Positions 11,758 to 22,956 of a DNA stretch of 64,000 nt are shown here, in pieces. Under the pieces are notes generated by a model. That model made no database searches, was not told where the DNA came from, and worked only from the letters and a program-made list of their open reading frames with translations. Made by a program: the position numbers and the translations under genes. The stretch's first letter is position 1; each line of letters opens with the position of its first letter. The stretch is from Nelumbo lutea (taxonomy: Eukaryota; Streptophyta; Magnoliopsida; Proteales; Nelumbonaceae), in the NCBI GenBank assembly GCA_022828595.1, contig JAKGHH010000002.1:41014222-41078221 (forward strand), written 5' to 3'.

Positions 11758-12955
11758 CTATTCACTTTCATCTTCATACAAACAGGGCTCAGACTGGGCT
11801 AAACAAGGGGCAGGCAAGGCATCTAAAAGATCAACTACATCTATCTTGCACTCATCTTCCCCTAGGTTTGGATACTTAGAGGCACTAAAAACGTTTAACC
11901 AGACTTTCTGCTCCCCTAATGAAATGTCAATTTCTCTTGATTTACGGTTAGTGTTTGCATTGGCCGTTGCTAGAAATGGACATCTTAAGATTATCGGGAT
12001 GTGGTTCAGTTCCTCAGTTGGGGTCATGTCTGTGACAGTAAAATCCACTAGGAAGTAACAACCCTCTACCCTGACAATGATGTCCTCAATGACACTTCGA
12101 GGAATCTTGACTGACCAATCAGCGAGTTGCAAAATTACCGGGGTAGGTTCTAACTCGCCGATCCTGAACCTGTCATGAATGGACGGAAGCATATTTATAC
12201 TGACCCCTAGATCTAATAAGACCCGATTGAAGGTGATTCCAGAGATGACACAACTTATGAGAGGAGCACTAAGGTCTTTCATTTTTCGGGGAAAGTGGTC
12301 TAGGAGAGCTGCACTAACATCTGCCAAGAGCATTATTCTTTGTTGGGCCGATCATGGCTCCATCATTTGAGTACACAGCTCTTTTAAAAATTTGGCATAG
12401 ATCGGGACATGTTAGATCACGTCGAGGAGAGGGAAGTTAATATGGACTTCCCTGCTCTCCTCGTTGCGAGTCTCTTTCTTCTTTCACAACGGCCTAGCTA
12501 TGAATGCAGTTGGAAAGGGGACCACAGGTTGGTTCACAAAAGGCTCGTCTTCTAAAGTTTCCTTTTCTTCTTCTTCCCCCCCAACTTAGGGTCTTCTTGT
12601 TTCTTTTTACTAACTCTCTCACACGGGTCCTCTAAAATCCTCCCACTCCTTAAGGTTGTAATAGCCTTGGTATTTTTATGCTAAGGGTTCTTAGGAGGTG
12701 GTTGAATTTGTTGTAGAAGAAAACCCGGTGGATGATTTTTAGGAGTTGCAACTAGTTGACTCGGTATTTGCCCTACTTCTCTCCTCTTCTTGGCTCCGGC
12801 TAGCTGTCCTATTCGGCTCTCTAATCTATCGATGGACTGCTGTTGATTTAGGATTAGCTGCTAAAGTTGCATGAATTGATCATCTACTGTATGGGTCTGA
12901 GGAGGTTGGGGGTAAGCTTGATATGGTTGAACTGGCTGGTTCTTAGGGTACACCT
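11758..12955 (-). pseudogene. Gypsy gag C-terminus and aspartic protease (minus strand)
   Basis: The frame 11758-12333 encodes CVISGITFNRVLLDLGVSIN, then LQLADWSVKIPRSVIEDIIV, VDFTV.DM and IILRCPFLATANA. This is the retropepsin block of Tat/Athila-like Gypsy elements, with active site DLGVS where DLGAS is usual. Upstream (12340-12955) are broken frames with PPGF, AITTLRSGR (usually AITLRSG) and IYAKFLKEL, typical gag C-terminal phrases. Stops and frameshifts are present. The upstream end joins Copia gag at about 12955. Confidence 0.85.
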
Positions 12956-13749
12956 GCTAGAATGAACTCTGTACTTGTGGCCTCTGAAATCACTCCGGCC
13001 ACCAGCACGGTTAAATATGGGACCACTTCGGTTTCCTGGAAGTCCATGGCCACCACCTCTATTTCCACGACCTCCCCCTCTAGTCGCCACCAAATCAGAT
13101 CTGTTTGAGAGAGAAGAATACTCTATAGACTCAATAGATGACCTCCTAAGACGGGCAAACACTTCTTCAAGTGAGGGAAGAGCAGACCCCCCTAGTATTT
13201 GTGCTCGAACAGGTTCATATTCAGCCTTCAAACCCACCAGAAACCTTGTCACATCAAGTTGCTCTCACTGTTGTTGTTGAACCTGAACATCCGATGTCAA
13301 AGAATGATATACATTAAGTCCATTTCGAATATTTATCATACTTGCATAGTATTCTTCCAAGCTTTGGTTGCCTTGCTTCAGATTAAAGTACTCTTGCTAC
13401 AACTGATACACCCTAGTTGTATTGTCTTGTCCGAAATACAATTTCTTAGCATAGTCATAGATTTCTTTAGTTGTATCTAGGAACATAAAATTCACATTGA
13501 TTTTAGGTTCCATGCTATTCCACAACCGGTAATAATTTGAGCACCCTCCTACTCCCAATCACTGAACCCTAGAGAGTCAGAGGAAGGTTTTTCATCTCTC
13601 ACATGCTTTACCTTTTCCTTGGCCTTTAAGAACACCTCCACTGACTTGGCCCACGGCACATAGTTCTCAACATTTAACTTAATAGATGTCATTTGAACAT
13701 TTAAGTAATCTGGAGAGGTCATAACACCAATTTTATTGTCATTCCTCAC
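12956..13749 (-). pseudogene. Copia gag (minus strand), 5' part only
   Basis: N-terminal frame 13549-13749: MTSIKLNVENYVPWAKSVEV, followed by FLKAKEKVKH. A later frame, 12956-13252, has TRFLVGLKAEYEPVRAQILG, LPSLEEVFARLRR and a Gly/Arg-rich tail. This is the UBN2-type Copia gag pattern. The section between 13252 and 13549 has stops. There is no zinc knuckle: the Gly-rich tail runs directly into Gypsy gag sequence. The same strand and order suggest one composite unit with 9285-12955 or a deletion join. Confidence 0.85.
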
Positions 13750-14302
13750 TTCACAAAGGAATCACTGTTATAGACAAGGTATTTACCTTCAACTATTCAG
13801 AATCAAACCACACACTACTCAGCACAGTATAAACATCACCACACTACTGCTGTCATGAACTTCAGCAACCGAAAACCCTACTTTCAACGCACATGCCTAG
13901 GCATAAACAGAAGAAAAAGGGACTGATATGCATACTAATCACTTTACACCACCACAGAAATATATTCTAGACCAAAACACAACATTCGCAGTCCATTACT
14001 TTGACGGAAAAAAAAAAAAAAAAAAACTGTTCATACCTGTCCACAAACAGCCCTCTTCATATCACAGAACAGAGGGAATCTAGTATACCACTTCAACGAC
14101 CACCACCACAGCAAATGGAGGCATACTTACCTCCAAAACCAGAAAACGACCACTCCTTTTTGTCCTCTTGTCGAGCTTCCAATCAGGCTAGGAGAAAAAT
14201 GATTAAATCTGATATGGCTGGCGGTGAACCCAGGAAGAAGAAAGGGCGATGTGAAAAGAAGAAAAAAGGAAAAGAAAACTAGGTTTTATTGCTCTGATAC
14301 CA
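13750..14302 (-). mobile_element. Leader and primer-binding site of the Copia gag fragment
   Basis: The complement of 14291-14302 is TGGTATCAGAGC, the Copia primer-binding site, directly next to the LTR at 14303. The leader includes an A-tract at 14008-14026 (+ strand) and no convincing gene. Confidence 0.8.
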
Positions 14303-14573
14303 TGTGAACAACCCTATCCAATTCTAGGTTTAAAGTAGAGAAGAAGAAGAAGAGAAGAGGAAGAAGGAGAAGAAGGGTTCGGCCAGTGAGGAAAAAGCTA
14401 CCTCACTAGTCGACCCACTTGTATTTATATCAAATAAACTCAGTTACAAGAAAGACAATATTTTCCCTTATAAGTGATGGGACACATAACTTAAACTTGA
14501 ATAAAACAAACCTTTCACTCTCAAATAGATAAACCTAAAAGACCAAAATACCCCTGTTCTGTGAACTCTAACA
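14303..14573 (-). mobile_element. Copia 5' LTR (minus strand), 271 bp
   Basis: The reverse complement starts TGTTAGAGTTCACAGAAC and ends GGGTTGTTCACA immediately before the PBS. It is flanked on the far side by sequence of another element. No second copy is found in this window, and the 3' end of the unit carries a Gypsy LTR instead. Confidence 0.8.
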
Positions 14574-15067
14574 GAGATGATATAGTGGTGACAACTGGAC
14601 AAATTTCTTCATCCAAACAGCTTCCTAATCAGCTTCACTTGTGGCAATATATTCAACTCTGTTGTGGAATCCATCGTCGACCCTTGCTTACTACTTTTCC
14701 AGCTTACAGCTCCTAACCCTAGTAGAATGATGAAACCAAATGAAGACTTTCTATCATCTCTCTTCTTCTTTTCTCTTCTTGTTCCTCTTTTTTTTTCTTC
14801 GTTTCTACATGAAGGGAAGGGAGATCCATCATATGGATGGCCAAACCTTGCGGGGATGTTGGGCGAAATTTCAAAAATTTTCTTTCTCCCTTCCGGGAAT
14901 CCTATTCCATGATTTAGAAAAACTGCATTTTTCAAGGTTCGTTCTTGAAACAAACCGCACCAGATCTGAAACCAAAATTAACCAAGTGGGGAAATACCTA
15001 ATACGGAATAATAGTAACTCCCAATGTAGGTGTTCACGCCCAAAGAGTTGACCAAAACCCGCCTCCA
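14574..15067 (-). mobile_element. Probable leader / gag start of the element with LTR 15068-15712
   Basis: On the minus strand a short frame beginning MDSTTELNILPQVKLIRKLF starts near 14670 and stops at 14609. It resembles the opening of a gag but is too short to assign. The stretch ends exactly at the outer edge of the Copia LTR at 14573, as expected if that unit inserted here. Confidence 0.35.
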
Positions 15068-15712
15068 CTGAAGATGACACAGTTTAAGGTGAGGCAGGAT
15101 CAACAGGATGGTTCTTCGGGAAGAACCCTGATTCTTCAGCAAGAATTAGGCAAGGGGCTGGTGAGCACGACTTTAAACAGTTTCTTCTAGCAAGAAAACA
15201 ATATCAAGAACTATTCTTGATCAAATCCAAGAATGGAGATCGAACTGGGTAGGGATGGCAAGAACTGGGGAGGAATTCTGTAGATTTCTGATTGTATAAA
15301 ACTAATGAATTTGCCCCCTATTTATAGCCTTCTTTGGATCAATGTCCTAATCCAATTAGGAGAGAGTTTCTTAATCTAAATATGATATTTGGATCTAGAC
15401 CCTTAAATGGATAAGACTTATCTTATCCTTTAGCTAATCCTGATCAAGTTATAAGTCAGAATTCTCCCCCCTTTTAATTAACTTACTTAAGCCCAGTTCG
15501 AAATGGGCTTTAGGCCCATTTAGTCACATAGCTCACTTTCCCTTTAAATGCTGGCTAGCTTGGCTCTTTTTGTATAGCGTGGGACCCTAGCATTGATCTA
15601 CACATCAGCCACATGGGTTCAGTCCAGCCTCTGTTACAAGGCCTGGGTGAATTAACTGCAGAACACAGTGAACCCCTGAGTCCATCAGTATGGGCTCTTA
15701 ATGGGCCCAACA
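15068..15712 (-). mobile_element. LTR (minus strand) with TATA box
   Basis: The reverse complement starts TGTTGGGCCCATTAAGAGCC at 15712 and carries CTATAAATAG (complement of 15318-15327) about 390 bases in, as expected for a U3/R border. The inner end is uncertain because no clear PBS follows. It is related to 3434-4009. Confidence 0.6.
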
Positions 15713-16607
15713 TTTACACTAAATGGTCCTTGGGTCCAGCCACCTTATGAAGACCAAAGGGCTGTGGGCAGATGCAAGATTAGCCCATCAGGTATTACCC
15801 TCAATGGTCTTACACTTGACCTCTCAGCCCATAATGATCAAATACTATCTGACAAGAGAGGACCTCTCCCTCGGCTACAAGGTACAGTGTTGCACTCTCT
15901 GCTCACATGGATCCCGGGAATTAAAACCTTTTGCAAACAATTTGTGAAACCATACTATATAAGTATATTTCTATATAAATATATTTTGCAAAACAAATTT
16001 CAACAAGTTTGAAATCAATTGCCGGCAGTTTAGGTTTCTATTAGAGAGAGTGCATTCCCCGATCATTCACTTTGTCCAACAAAGGGGCTGATTCTGTCAC
16101 TATGATCACCCACTCAGGTGAATTCTCAGACTGTCCCAACATACCCAAGTTTTGACCCCCTCTAAGGATCTCACTGATTGGCATATCAAAGACGGTCCAA
16201 TCCAACACCTAGTTCAGTACCATAATCGAGTCTAGGGGTCAGGTGTAACATTCCAGTTTTGCCCATCTATCTCCAAGGTTCAGGGCAATACTGGAATTTG
16301 GTCCAGTTCAGGGTTTCAAGAAAACCCACACTGCATGTACCTCAGGTCTCACCCTGGCAGTTGAGACAAGCCACCCCAACTAACTTGGCGGCACATCTGT
16401 GTCAGCTTTGGCAGGATAAATCTCCCCAGGTCTATCCAACGGCTGTGAAGATTCTAAACTAACACGAGTCTCATAAGTGTCCAGTTTAAGGGTATTACAC
16501 AAAAACACACCAAAATATCATGAATCAATTATGCACTTTATTCATTTACAATAAATGACAATAAGTACATCAATTTGATTGGAGCTAAGGGCACACACTG
16601 TCTAACA
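15713..16607 (-). mobile_element. LTR of Copia family C, second copy (minus strand)
   Basis: The reverse complement starts TGTTAGACAGTGTGTGCCC at 16607. Positions 16105-16607 align with 8560-9059. The left half (15713-16100) has TATATAAG and TATATAAATATATT runs and little visible similarity to the first copy, so its inner end is uncertain. It lies 3' of the other LTR on the minus strand and may be the 5' LTR of the element whose RNase H remains at 9060-9284. Confidence 0.6.
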
Positions 16608-16639
16608 TCACACTCTTACAACTACCCTTATTAGAAGGC

Positions 16640-16775
16640 CATATATGTATCCCATATGTTAGTTCTATAAATTAGTTGGTTGATGTATTCACAAAAGGTG
16701 TAACCACCCAGCATCACAATGACCTATGTAACAAGTTGGGGATGATTGACATTTATGACCCAATTTGAGGGGGAA
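16640..16775 (+). pseudogene. Copia RNase H C-terminus and polypurine tract
   Basis: The plus-strand frame has QLVDVFTKG, NDLCNKLGMIDIYDP, a stop and then the polypurine tract TTTGAGGGGGAA, directly before an LTR at 16776. Nothing upstream of this element remains: it borders the inverted family C LTR. Confidence 0.85.
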
Positions 16776-17242
16776 TGTTGTAATATGTATGTTGTAAAGA
16801 TATAGAAAGGGACCCTTAGTTGGTATTTTATATGTTTTTTATATGTAGTTATATGCTATCCATCTTTATTTTTTATTGTTCAATGCTGCTGTTTTGTTAT
16901 TTTCTCTGTCACAATCGACAAGGATATTTTTGTCATTGTACCTTCTTATATTGAGTCATATATAAAAGGCATTGAAGGGGCGGCAGAACCGATTCATTCT
17001 GCTCTCTCTTTCTCTCATTTTTCTTTTCTTCTCCTTCTTCTCTTCCTCCGTTCTTCTCTTTTCTTTTTCTAAACAGGTTTCGTACTAAACCTAAGACTGG
17101 TACAGAAACTCTTTTAAGTTGTGTTTGGTTTGAAGGAAAAAGTAGGGAAAGGTAGGGAAACCTATACAAGGGTTTGTAAATGTTCCCCTACATTTCCCTT
17201 CCTTTCCCTACCTTTTCCTTGAAACCAAACATAGCCTTAAAG
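16776..17242 (+). mobile_element. Copia LTR, shared between a 3' remnant and element B
   Basis: Starts TGTTGTAATATG after the polypurine tract at 16763-16775. It contains TATATAAAAGGC (about 16960), and is followed at 17244 by TGGTATCAAAGTAGG, a decayed primer-binding site. It thus acts as 3' LTR of the remnant on its left and as 5' LTR of element B on its right. Near its end it is interrupted by a 120-bp MITE (17117-17236); without it the LTR is about 345 bp. Confidence 0.8.
17117..17236. mobile_element. Tourist-like MITE inserted in the LTR
   Basis: About 120 bp with terminal inverted repeats: AGTTGTGTTTGGTTTGA on the left and, reversed, GGCTATGTTTGGTTTCA on the right. It is flanked by TTA at 17114-17116 and 17237-17239. 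A TTA duplication and a GG..GTTTGGTT terminus fit PIF/Harbinger (Tourist) MITEs. A close relative is at 24588-24706. Confidence 0.85.
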
Positions 17243-17719
17243 TTGGTATCAAAGTAGGTTTAGGTCTCATGTATGCTTAGCCCAGCCAACTGCATGAGAC
17301 TCTATTAGGGTTGGAGTTTCAGACCTTTTTTTTCCTGATTCTTGGGAAGTCAGTGGATATCAGTGCACTGTTCTAGCACTTTTCTGAACTCGGTTTTTGC
17401 CCAATGACCAGGAAGGATCGGAGATACTTGTTTGGTTGGGGTTTAGGGATTAAACCTCAGTTTGAAGGTGGTGCTCAGTATTTTTTGGGTGGTTTTCTGT
17501 CTGTTTTAGAGGTCCACAACAAGTGGAGGACATTCAGAAGCTTCTGGAAATAGCAGCTGGAGTTTTCTTGTGTTCTCATAATCTTTTCTAGGGTTTGTCC
17601 TTGTTGAAACAACCAGTTTTGAGTGACAAAAAATTGGTTACAGCTTGGCTGCTGTAATTTTTTTTAATCCTTTTCTATCAGAAAGAGGTTGGGTTGTGTG
17701 ATACCTTGCTCAGTTCAGC

Positions 17720-20700
17720 ATGGAGGAAGTTGGACATGAGTTCAAATCCATTGGGGAAGAACTTGTAGGGGTTGGTATTGTGACAGACAACAACCCTTTC
17801 TAGATTACAACCATTAAGTTTGATGGAACTAACTATCTTGATGGACTCAATCAGCTATGATGGCCATTAGAGTAAGGGGTAAGTTAGGGTCTGCAAATGG
17901 TGACACTAAGAAGCCAACCAAGGAAGACCCTTCCTATGCTAAGTGGCTTAAAGAAAATTATCTAGTTATGACTTGGCTCCGCAACTCAGTGCAACCTCAT
18001 ATCAATAGAAACTACCTTTGGGTGAAGACTACTAAGACATTTGGGATAATATGAAGGAAACTTACTCTCAGCCCCTTGATGTAGCCAGTGCTTATGAGCT
18101 GAAAACTGAAGTAGCAAATCTAAAACAAGGAGAGAAACTTGTGTCAATTTACTCCTCAACTCTGAAGTCCCTATGGCATGAAATTGATCACTTGGAGACA
18201 ATTGAATGGGAAAGTCAAAAGAATGCAACAACGTATAGCAAATTGGTGGAAAGAAAAAGGCCTTTTGAATTTTTTTTTTTTTTGAAAGAAGTTAATTGAT
18301 TTCATTAAAAGGAGAGAAGGGTACACAAGAAATTCAAGGAAGGGTTTTTGAATTTCTAGTGGGGCTGAATTCTGAATATGATATTGTGAGACAACAACTT
18401 CTCACTAGGGAAAGTGTTACCTTGTCTCAAGCCTATTCTTTGGTGCATAGTAAGGAAAGTAGAAGGAAATTTATGCTACAAAATTCCCAAATTGAATCAA
18501 CCTTAGCAGCTATGAAGTAGAAGCATGGTGGTGATAAGGAGAGAGAGGCAAGGAAGAGAATAGGGAGGTGGTCTATGACTATTGTAAGAAACCAAGACAT
18601 ACTAAAGAGATTCGTGGAAGTTCTATCCTCAGTTGGTGGTGCCTTAAAGAATTAAGAATAAGAAGGGAAATGCAAATGTAGCCACTACTATAAATGTTCC
18701 CTCTTCTACTAGAGCTAGACCTACTTCCTTGGATGCCTTGGTTGTGGTTAGGGTAGTTTTGACATAGTTAGAGAATGAAGTTAGCATTACAGGACCATCT
18801 CAGTCTACCTTTGGTCCTCCCACTTCCACTTCAGTTTTTATATACTCAGGTACAAGAGCTACTGCCTATCATGCCTCAACTCTAGGTAACACTGATCTTG
18901 TTTGGATAGTAGATTCGGATGCCTTTGACCATATGATCAATCTAGCCTCATTATTTCCTCTTATCATATGTCCTCTGGTAGAGAGTAAGTCTCTATTTCT
19001 AATGGCTCTCTTGTTCCATCTCTAGAAAAGGGGACATTAAAGTGTCTGATACCCTTACTTCATTAACAGTTTTACGTGTGCCTAAACTTAGTACCAACCT
19101 ACTTTCTATTAATAGCATTACTAAAAAACAGAACTGTTCAATGACCTTTTTCCCTAATCATTGTGTTTTCCAAGATCTGGTGACAAAAGTAATTAGGATT
19201 GGCCATGAGGTGAATGGAATGCACTTGCTTGAGCATCCACCTGGAAGAAATAAAGGAGTTGGAAAGTCTTTTAACTCTCAGTCTGTGAATCAGATTATGC
19301 TTTGTCTTAATTGGTTGGGTCATTTGTCTTTTGCTTCTTTAAGGAGTATTTTTCCTACTTTTTTTTAATCAGTTCAAATGGCCTTTCTAAAGTGTGAGAG
19401 TTATGAGCTGGCAAAACATTGTAGATGAATTTATACTTTGAGTAATAAAAGAAGCATTGTTCCTTTTGAAATCGTTCATACTAATGTTTGGAGACCATAT
19501 CATATTACTACTATGGGGGATACAAATATTTCTTGTTATATGTTGATGATAATTCTCATTTCTCTTGGGTATATCTTATGTGTTCCCCTGATGAGGTTCC
19601 TATTTTGACCCGTGCCTTCCACCAAATGGTTCTCACTCAGTTTGGAGTTAGAATCAAAGCTTTCGGATATGGTGATGCCAAGGAGTACTTCACTAAATCT
19701 TTGAACTCGTACTTCCTTGAGTATGAGGTTATTCACTAGAGCGCCTATCCTCAAACCCCTCAGCAGAATGGGTAGATGAGAGAAAGAATAAACACATCTT
19801 TGAGGTTGCAAGAAGCATTATGTTAAATTCAAATGCCCCTATGCATTTTGGAGGGGGGGGGGGCGTGCAATTCATACAGCTGTGAATCTCATTAACTGAG
19901 TCCCTTCTCGTGTTCTTGGTATGAAAGCACCTTTCACTCTATTGTATCTTGAGAAAGACTTTTTCTCTATTTTTCTTTCCTTCCATGCTGAAATTCAAAA
20001 TCAGTTTGGTGTTTGTACTAAAGTCTTTCGTTTTGATAATGCAAAGGAGTATTTTCATGATTCCTTTCAATCTTATTTTGACACTCATGGCATTGTGAAT
20101 CATTCTTCTTGTTCCCACACTCAGCAAAATGGTGTGGCGGAATGCAAGAATCAACAATTATTGAGACAGCTTGTGCCTTATTACTCCAAATGTTTGTTCC
20201 TAAAATCTATCGGAGTGATGTTATTCTCACTTCATGTTTCTTGATCAACCGAATGCCTACATCAGTCCTTGGAGACTCACCATTCTCTATCTTGTGTCCT
20301 TCAAAATCCCATTTCTTTCTTCCTCACGTATTTTTGGCTGTGCTTGTTTTGTCCATTGCTTGGGCCCTAGACATGATAAACTTAAGTCCCAAGCAATCCA
20401 ATGTATCTTTTTGGGCTATTCTCACACACAAAAAGGGTACAAATGTTATGATCCTATCCTCCATAAGTCGTTTGTTGTTTCTGATGTCACCTTCTTTGAG
20501 AGTCTTCCTTTTTTAGACAGGAACCCTCCCCCTCTATTCCTCTCCCATCTGCTTCAGGTGATGTGTTTGTCCCTCTTCCCACTTTTGAGGATCCCATTTG
20601 GCCATCAATTCACAATGTACATCAGACGTGCTCGAGAGCTTGCACCAATTTCTACATTGGCTCAAACTCTATCTTCATTTATCTACTGCCGGTCAAAAAT

Positions 20701-21511
20701 TTGTGTCTCTTCTGTCTTCTATATCTGTCCCTAGGTCTGTTCAAGAAGCTCTTGTCTCACCTAATTGGAAGAAAGCAATGAATGATGAATTTCAATCTCT
20801 CCAATCTAACCACACATGGGATCTTACTCTCTTACCCCCCGGGAATTGGTTGTAGGTGGGTGTATATGATCAAACATAGACAAGATGGTAACATTGAGAG
20901 GCTCAAAGCCTATCTGGTGGCAAAAGGCTATACATAGACCTACGGTGTTGATTACTCTAAGAACTTCTCTCCAGTGTCTAAGTAGTCATCTATACGGGTT
21001 ATTATTTCTCTTGCCGTCCATTTTGATTGATCCTCGTAGCAGCTTGATGTAAAGAATACTTTTCTTAATGGTGATCTTTAAGATGAGGTATACATGGAGC
21101 AACCTCCTAGTATGTGGCTCAGTACAACCTCCCCCTTCATATCACTCATCCTGATATGTCCTTTAGTGTAGGGGTTTTGAGTCAGTTCATGCAGAATCCC
21201 ACAAACATTAACTAGGAAGGTGCTGTAAGAGTATTAAGATACCTAAAAGGTGCTCCTGGCTGGGTATGGCCCACACCACCTGATCTCCTTCAAGATATTG
21301 GTATTTTTATAGGGAAGCCTATCAAGTTGTTTTATAGTTGACTATCATTTTGTAATTGAAAAGGTGATAAATGGTGATATTGTAACTCCTTATGTCAAGT
21401 CAGAAGAACAGTTGACAGACTTGTTTACAAAGAGTTTGTACCATACCAGGATGGGTTATATTTGTAACAAGCTAGAGCTCTATGATATATATGCTCCAAC
21501 TTGAGGGGGAG
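17720..21511 (+). pseudogene. Copia element B gag-pol, degenerate and chimeric
   Basis: gag starts at ATG 17720 (TTIKFDGTNYL, ETYSQPLDVASAYEL, FLVGLNSEYDIVRQQL), with stops and a short insertion at about 18270. The protease site reads VDSDAFDHM (about 18908) in place of DSG. The GAG-pre-integrase block is at 19042-19368. The first integrase block (HTNVW near 19473; FGYGDAKEYF near 19660) runs to VPSRVLGMKAPFTLLYLEKD (about 19900-19965). The frame then jumps back to a second, better kept integrase block (FRFDNAKEYF near 20030; NGVAECKN near 20130; FGCACFVHC near 20330). The reverse transcriptase N-terminus (WKKAMNDEF) is at about 20770-21110. The YVDD part is deleted, then RNase H ends with QLTDLFTKSLY and a polypurine tract TTGAGGGGGAG at 21501-21511. 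It is non-functional. Confidence 0.9.
18270..18340 (-). mobile_element. Short LINE/SINE-type 3' end inserted in element B gag
   Basis: A T-run (about 18270-18283) is followed by sequence whose reverse complement reads ..CTTCTCTCCTTTTAATGAAAT.., then AATTAACTTCTTTC and a poly(A). That is the look of a 5'-truncated retroposon tail. It interrupts the gag phrase VFEFLVGLN, and GG.TTTTGAATTT-like sequence occurs on both sides (18260-18272 and 18343-18355), consistent with a target duplication. The family cannot be assigned. Confidence 0.6.
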
Positions 21512-21727
21512 TGTTGAAATGTTTGCCCACGGGGGCATTTTAGTCTCTTGCTGTAATCTGGTATTTCCCCTGTTAAGAATCACTTAGAAGGGGCATCTTT
21601 GTAATTTCCACATATTATAATGAATAGAACTACAGTGCAGATCGATTGGAAGGAGAATACAGTTCGTATCCCTTTTCTTCTTCCTTTCACTTTCCTCTTG
21701 CTTTCTACCATTTAAGACAGGTTTCCC
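21512..21727 (+). mobile_element. 3' LTR of element B, unlike its 5' LTR
   Basis: Starts TGTTGAAATGTTTGCCC after the polypurine tract. It has a CT-rich second half and an AAGACAGGTTTCCCA end similar in layout to the LTR at 16776 (AAACAGGTTTCG). Overall the sequence is not alignable by eye with that LTR. The outer end is estimated. Confidence 0.65.
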
Positions 21728-22694
21728 AACCTTTTTCTTCCTTTTTCCTCTTCTTTTTCTCCTTTATTCACAAATTTTAATAAAGTACATAGTCACATAT
21801 TTGTATAGCTTTTCATTCTATAATGTATGTGTTAGTAAGTGTTCATCCAGTATTTGGTATGGTGTAGGGTACACCACCAAATATATTATGTCTCTAGGTA
21901 TCACAAGGCACAATTTAGATCCTTTCTCAAGCAAAAAGAAGTTACTTAAAATAGTCTGAAAGTAAGCACAAGTTCCAAAATGTGGATTCAACAAATTGTG
22001 AAGCTGTAAAGTAGCAAGTAGCAATTATCTACATTCCACCATCCATGATAAGTTAATACTCGACTCAACTAAGCCTTATCCCAACTATATGAGGTCAGTT
22101 CCATGAATCTTGCTCATCATGCTGGTCTGTTAAGTGCATGCACAATTAAGTTAATAGCAATATAAAAATAAGAGTCCGGTTCACAATACCCTTAAACATG
22201 TATAATAATAATTCAACACATATGCATATGGAAATACAATAATTCAACAAAAAATCTGGCCTACACCCATTCATGTGTTGAGCTTCTTCTTAATGGTTGG
22301 TTGTCCCTTAGAAATGGATGCAAGGTTGCCAGCAGGAGCCTAGGTCTGCTGCAACAAGATGGTGAAACAATTGATGGCATATCAACTCAGAGATAAACAC
22401 GCCAACATGGAAGACTAAAAGAACAAATTTGGCTGATGTATTTTGTTTCTGATTTGGTGTACCAGAAAATCTTACACCATATTGTTCCAGTAGATCTGGA
22501 CTTGTGTTTTGGGGCTGATCCCTGCTATGCCTTTTATGAAAGACTAGTTTACTGCAAACAATAAGGAAACCATGAGGACCCTTTCAGGTTACATTCATTA
22601 AGTCACTGTGCTCCAGGGCATTATGGTTGAGTGGTCTTGCCATGAACAGATCACAACAAATATAAATGCTGATCGAGTGGTTGTCCATTGGGTA
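21728..22694. other. Intron stretch without recognised gene
   Basis: No coding similarity was recognised. Positions 22066-22115 contain AAGCCTTATCCCAACTATAT followed by GAGGTCAGTTCCATGAATC, which resembles a phrase I recall from dispersed plant retroposons (AAGCCTTATCCCAACTA..GGGGTCGGCTACATGGATC). This is from memory and low confidence. Confidence 0.4.
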
Positions 22695-22740
22695 GTTGCC
22701 AAATTACCATGACATATGTAATTCATATTTACTGGGTGAA
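22695..22740. repeat. Left copy of ~46-bp repeat flanking the minus-strand Copia at 22734-24492
   Basis: GTTGCCAAATTACCATGACA and the following bases to ACTGGGTGA recur at 24493-24538 with about four differences. The repeat abuts or overlaps the LTR on both sides. Confidence 0.85.
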
Positions 22741-22956
22741 AGATATCAGAGGAACAGAGGAAAGAGAAGAAGAGAGAGAGGAGAGGAGAGAAGAGAGAAA
22801 GAAGAGTTTTGGGGGGTCTAAACCTAAGGCTGGCGGCTCCAACTTTTGTATTTATATTAGGGCGACCCAGCTTAATTATAAAAGAGAAGAAAAGTACAAA
22901 TATGCCCCTGTGACAAAGAATAGAAAAAATAACATAAAAACTAACTGATTTTAACA
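22734..22956 (-). mobile_element. 3' LTR of internally deleted Copia (minus strand)
   Basis: The reverse complement starts TGTTAAAATCAGTTAGTTTT at 22956, after the polypurine tract AACTTGAGGGGGGAA (complement of 22957-22971). It closely matches the LTR at 24271-24492. The distal end differs in its last ~10 bases: ..CACCCAGTAAAT here, ..CACCCAGAAAACA in the other copy. Confidence 0.85.

Noticed and set aside
14664..15080. Overlapping frames (82-114 codons) on both strands
   Set aside because: Leader/LTR sequence of a retroelement; only the short MDSTTELN phrase is possibly coding and it stops after 22 codons.
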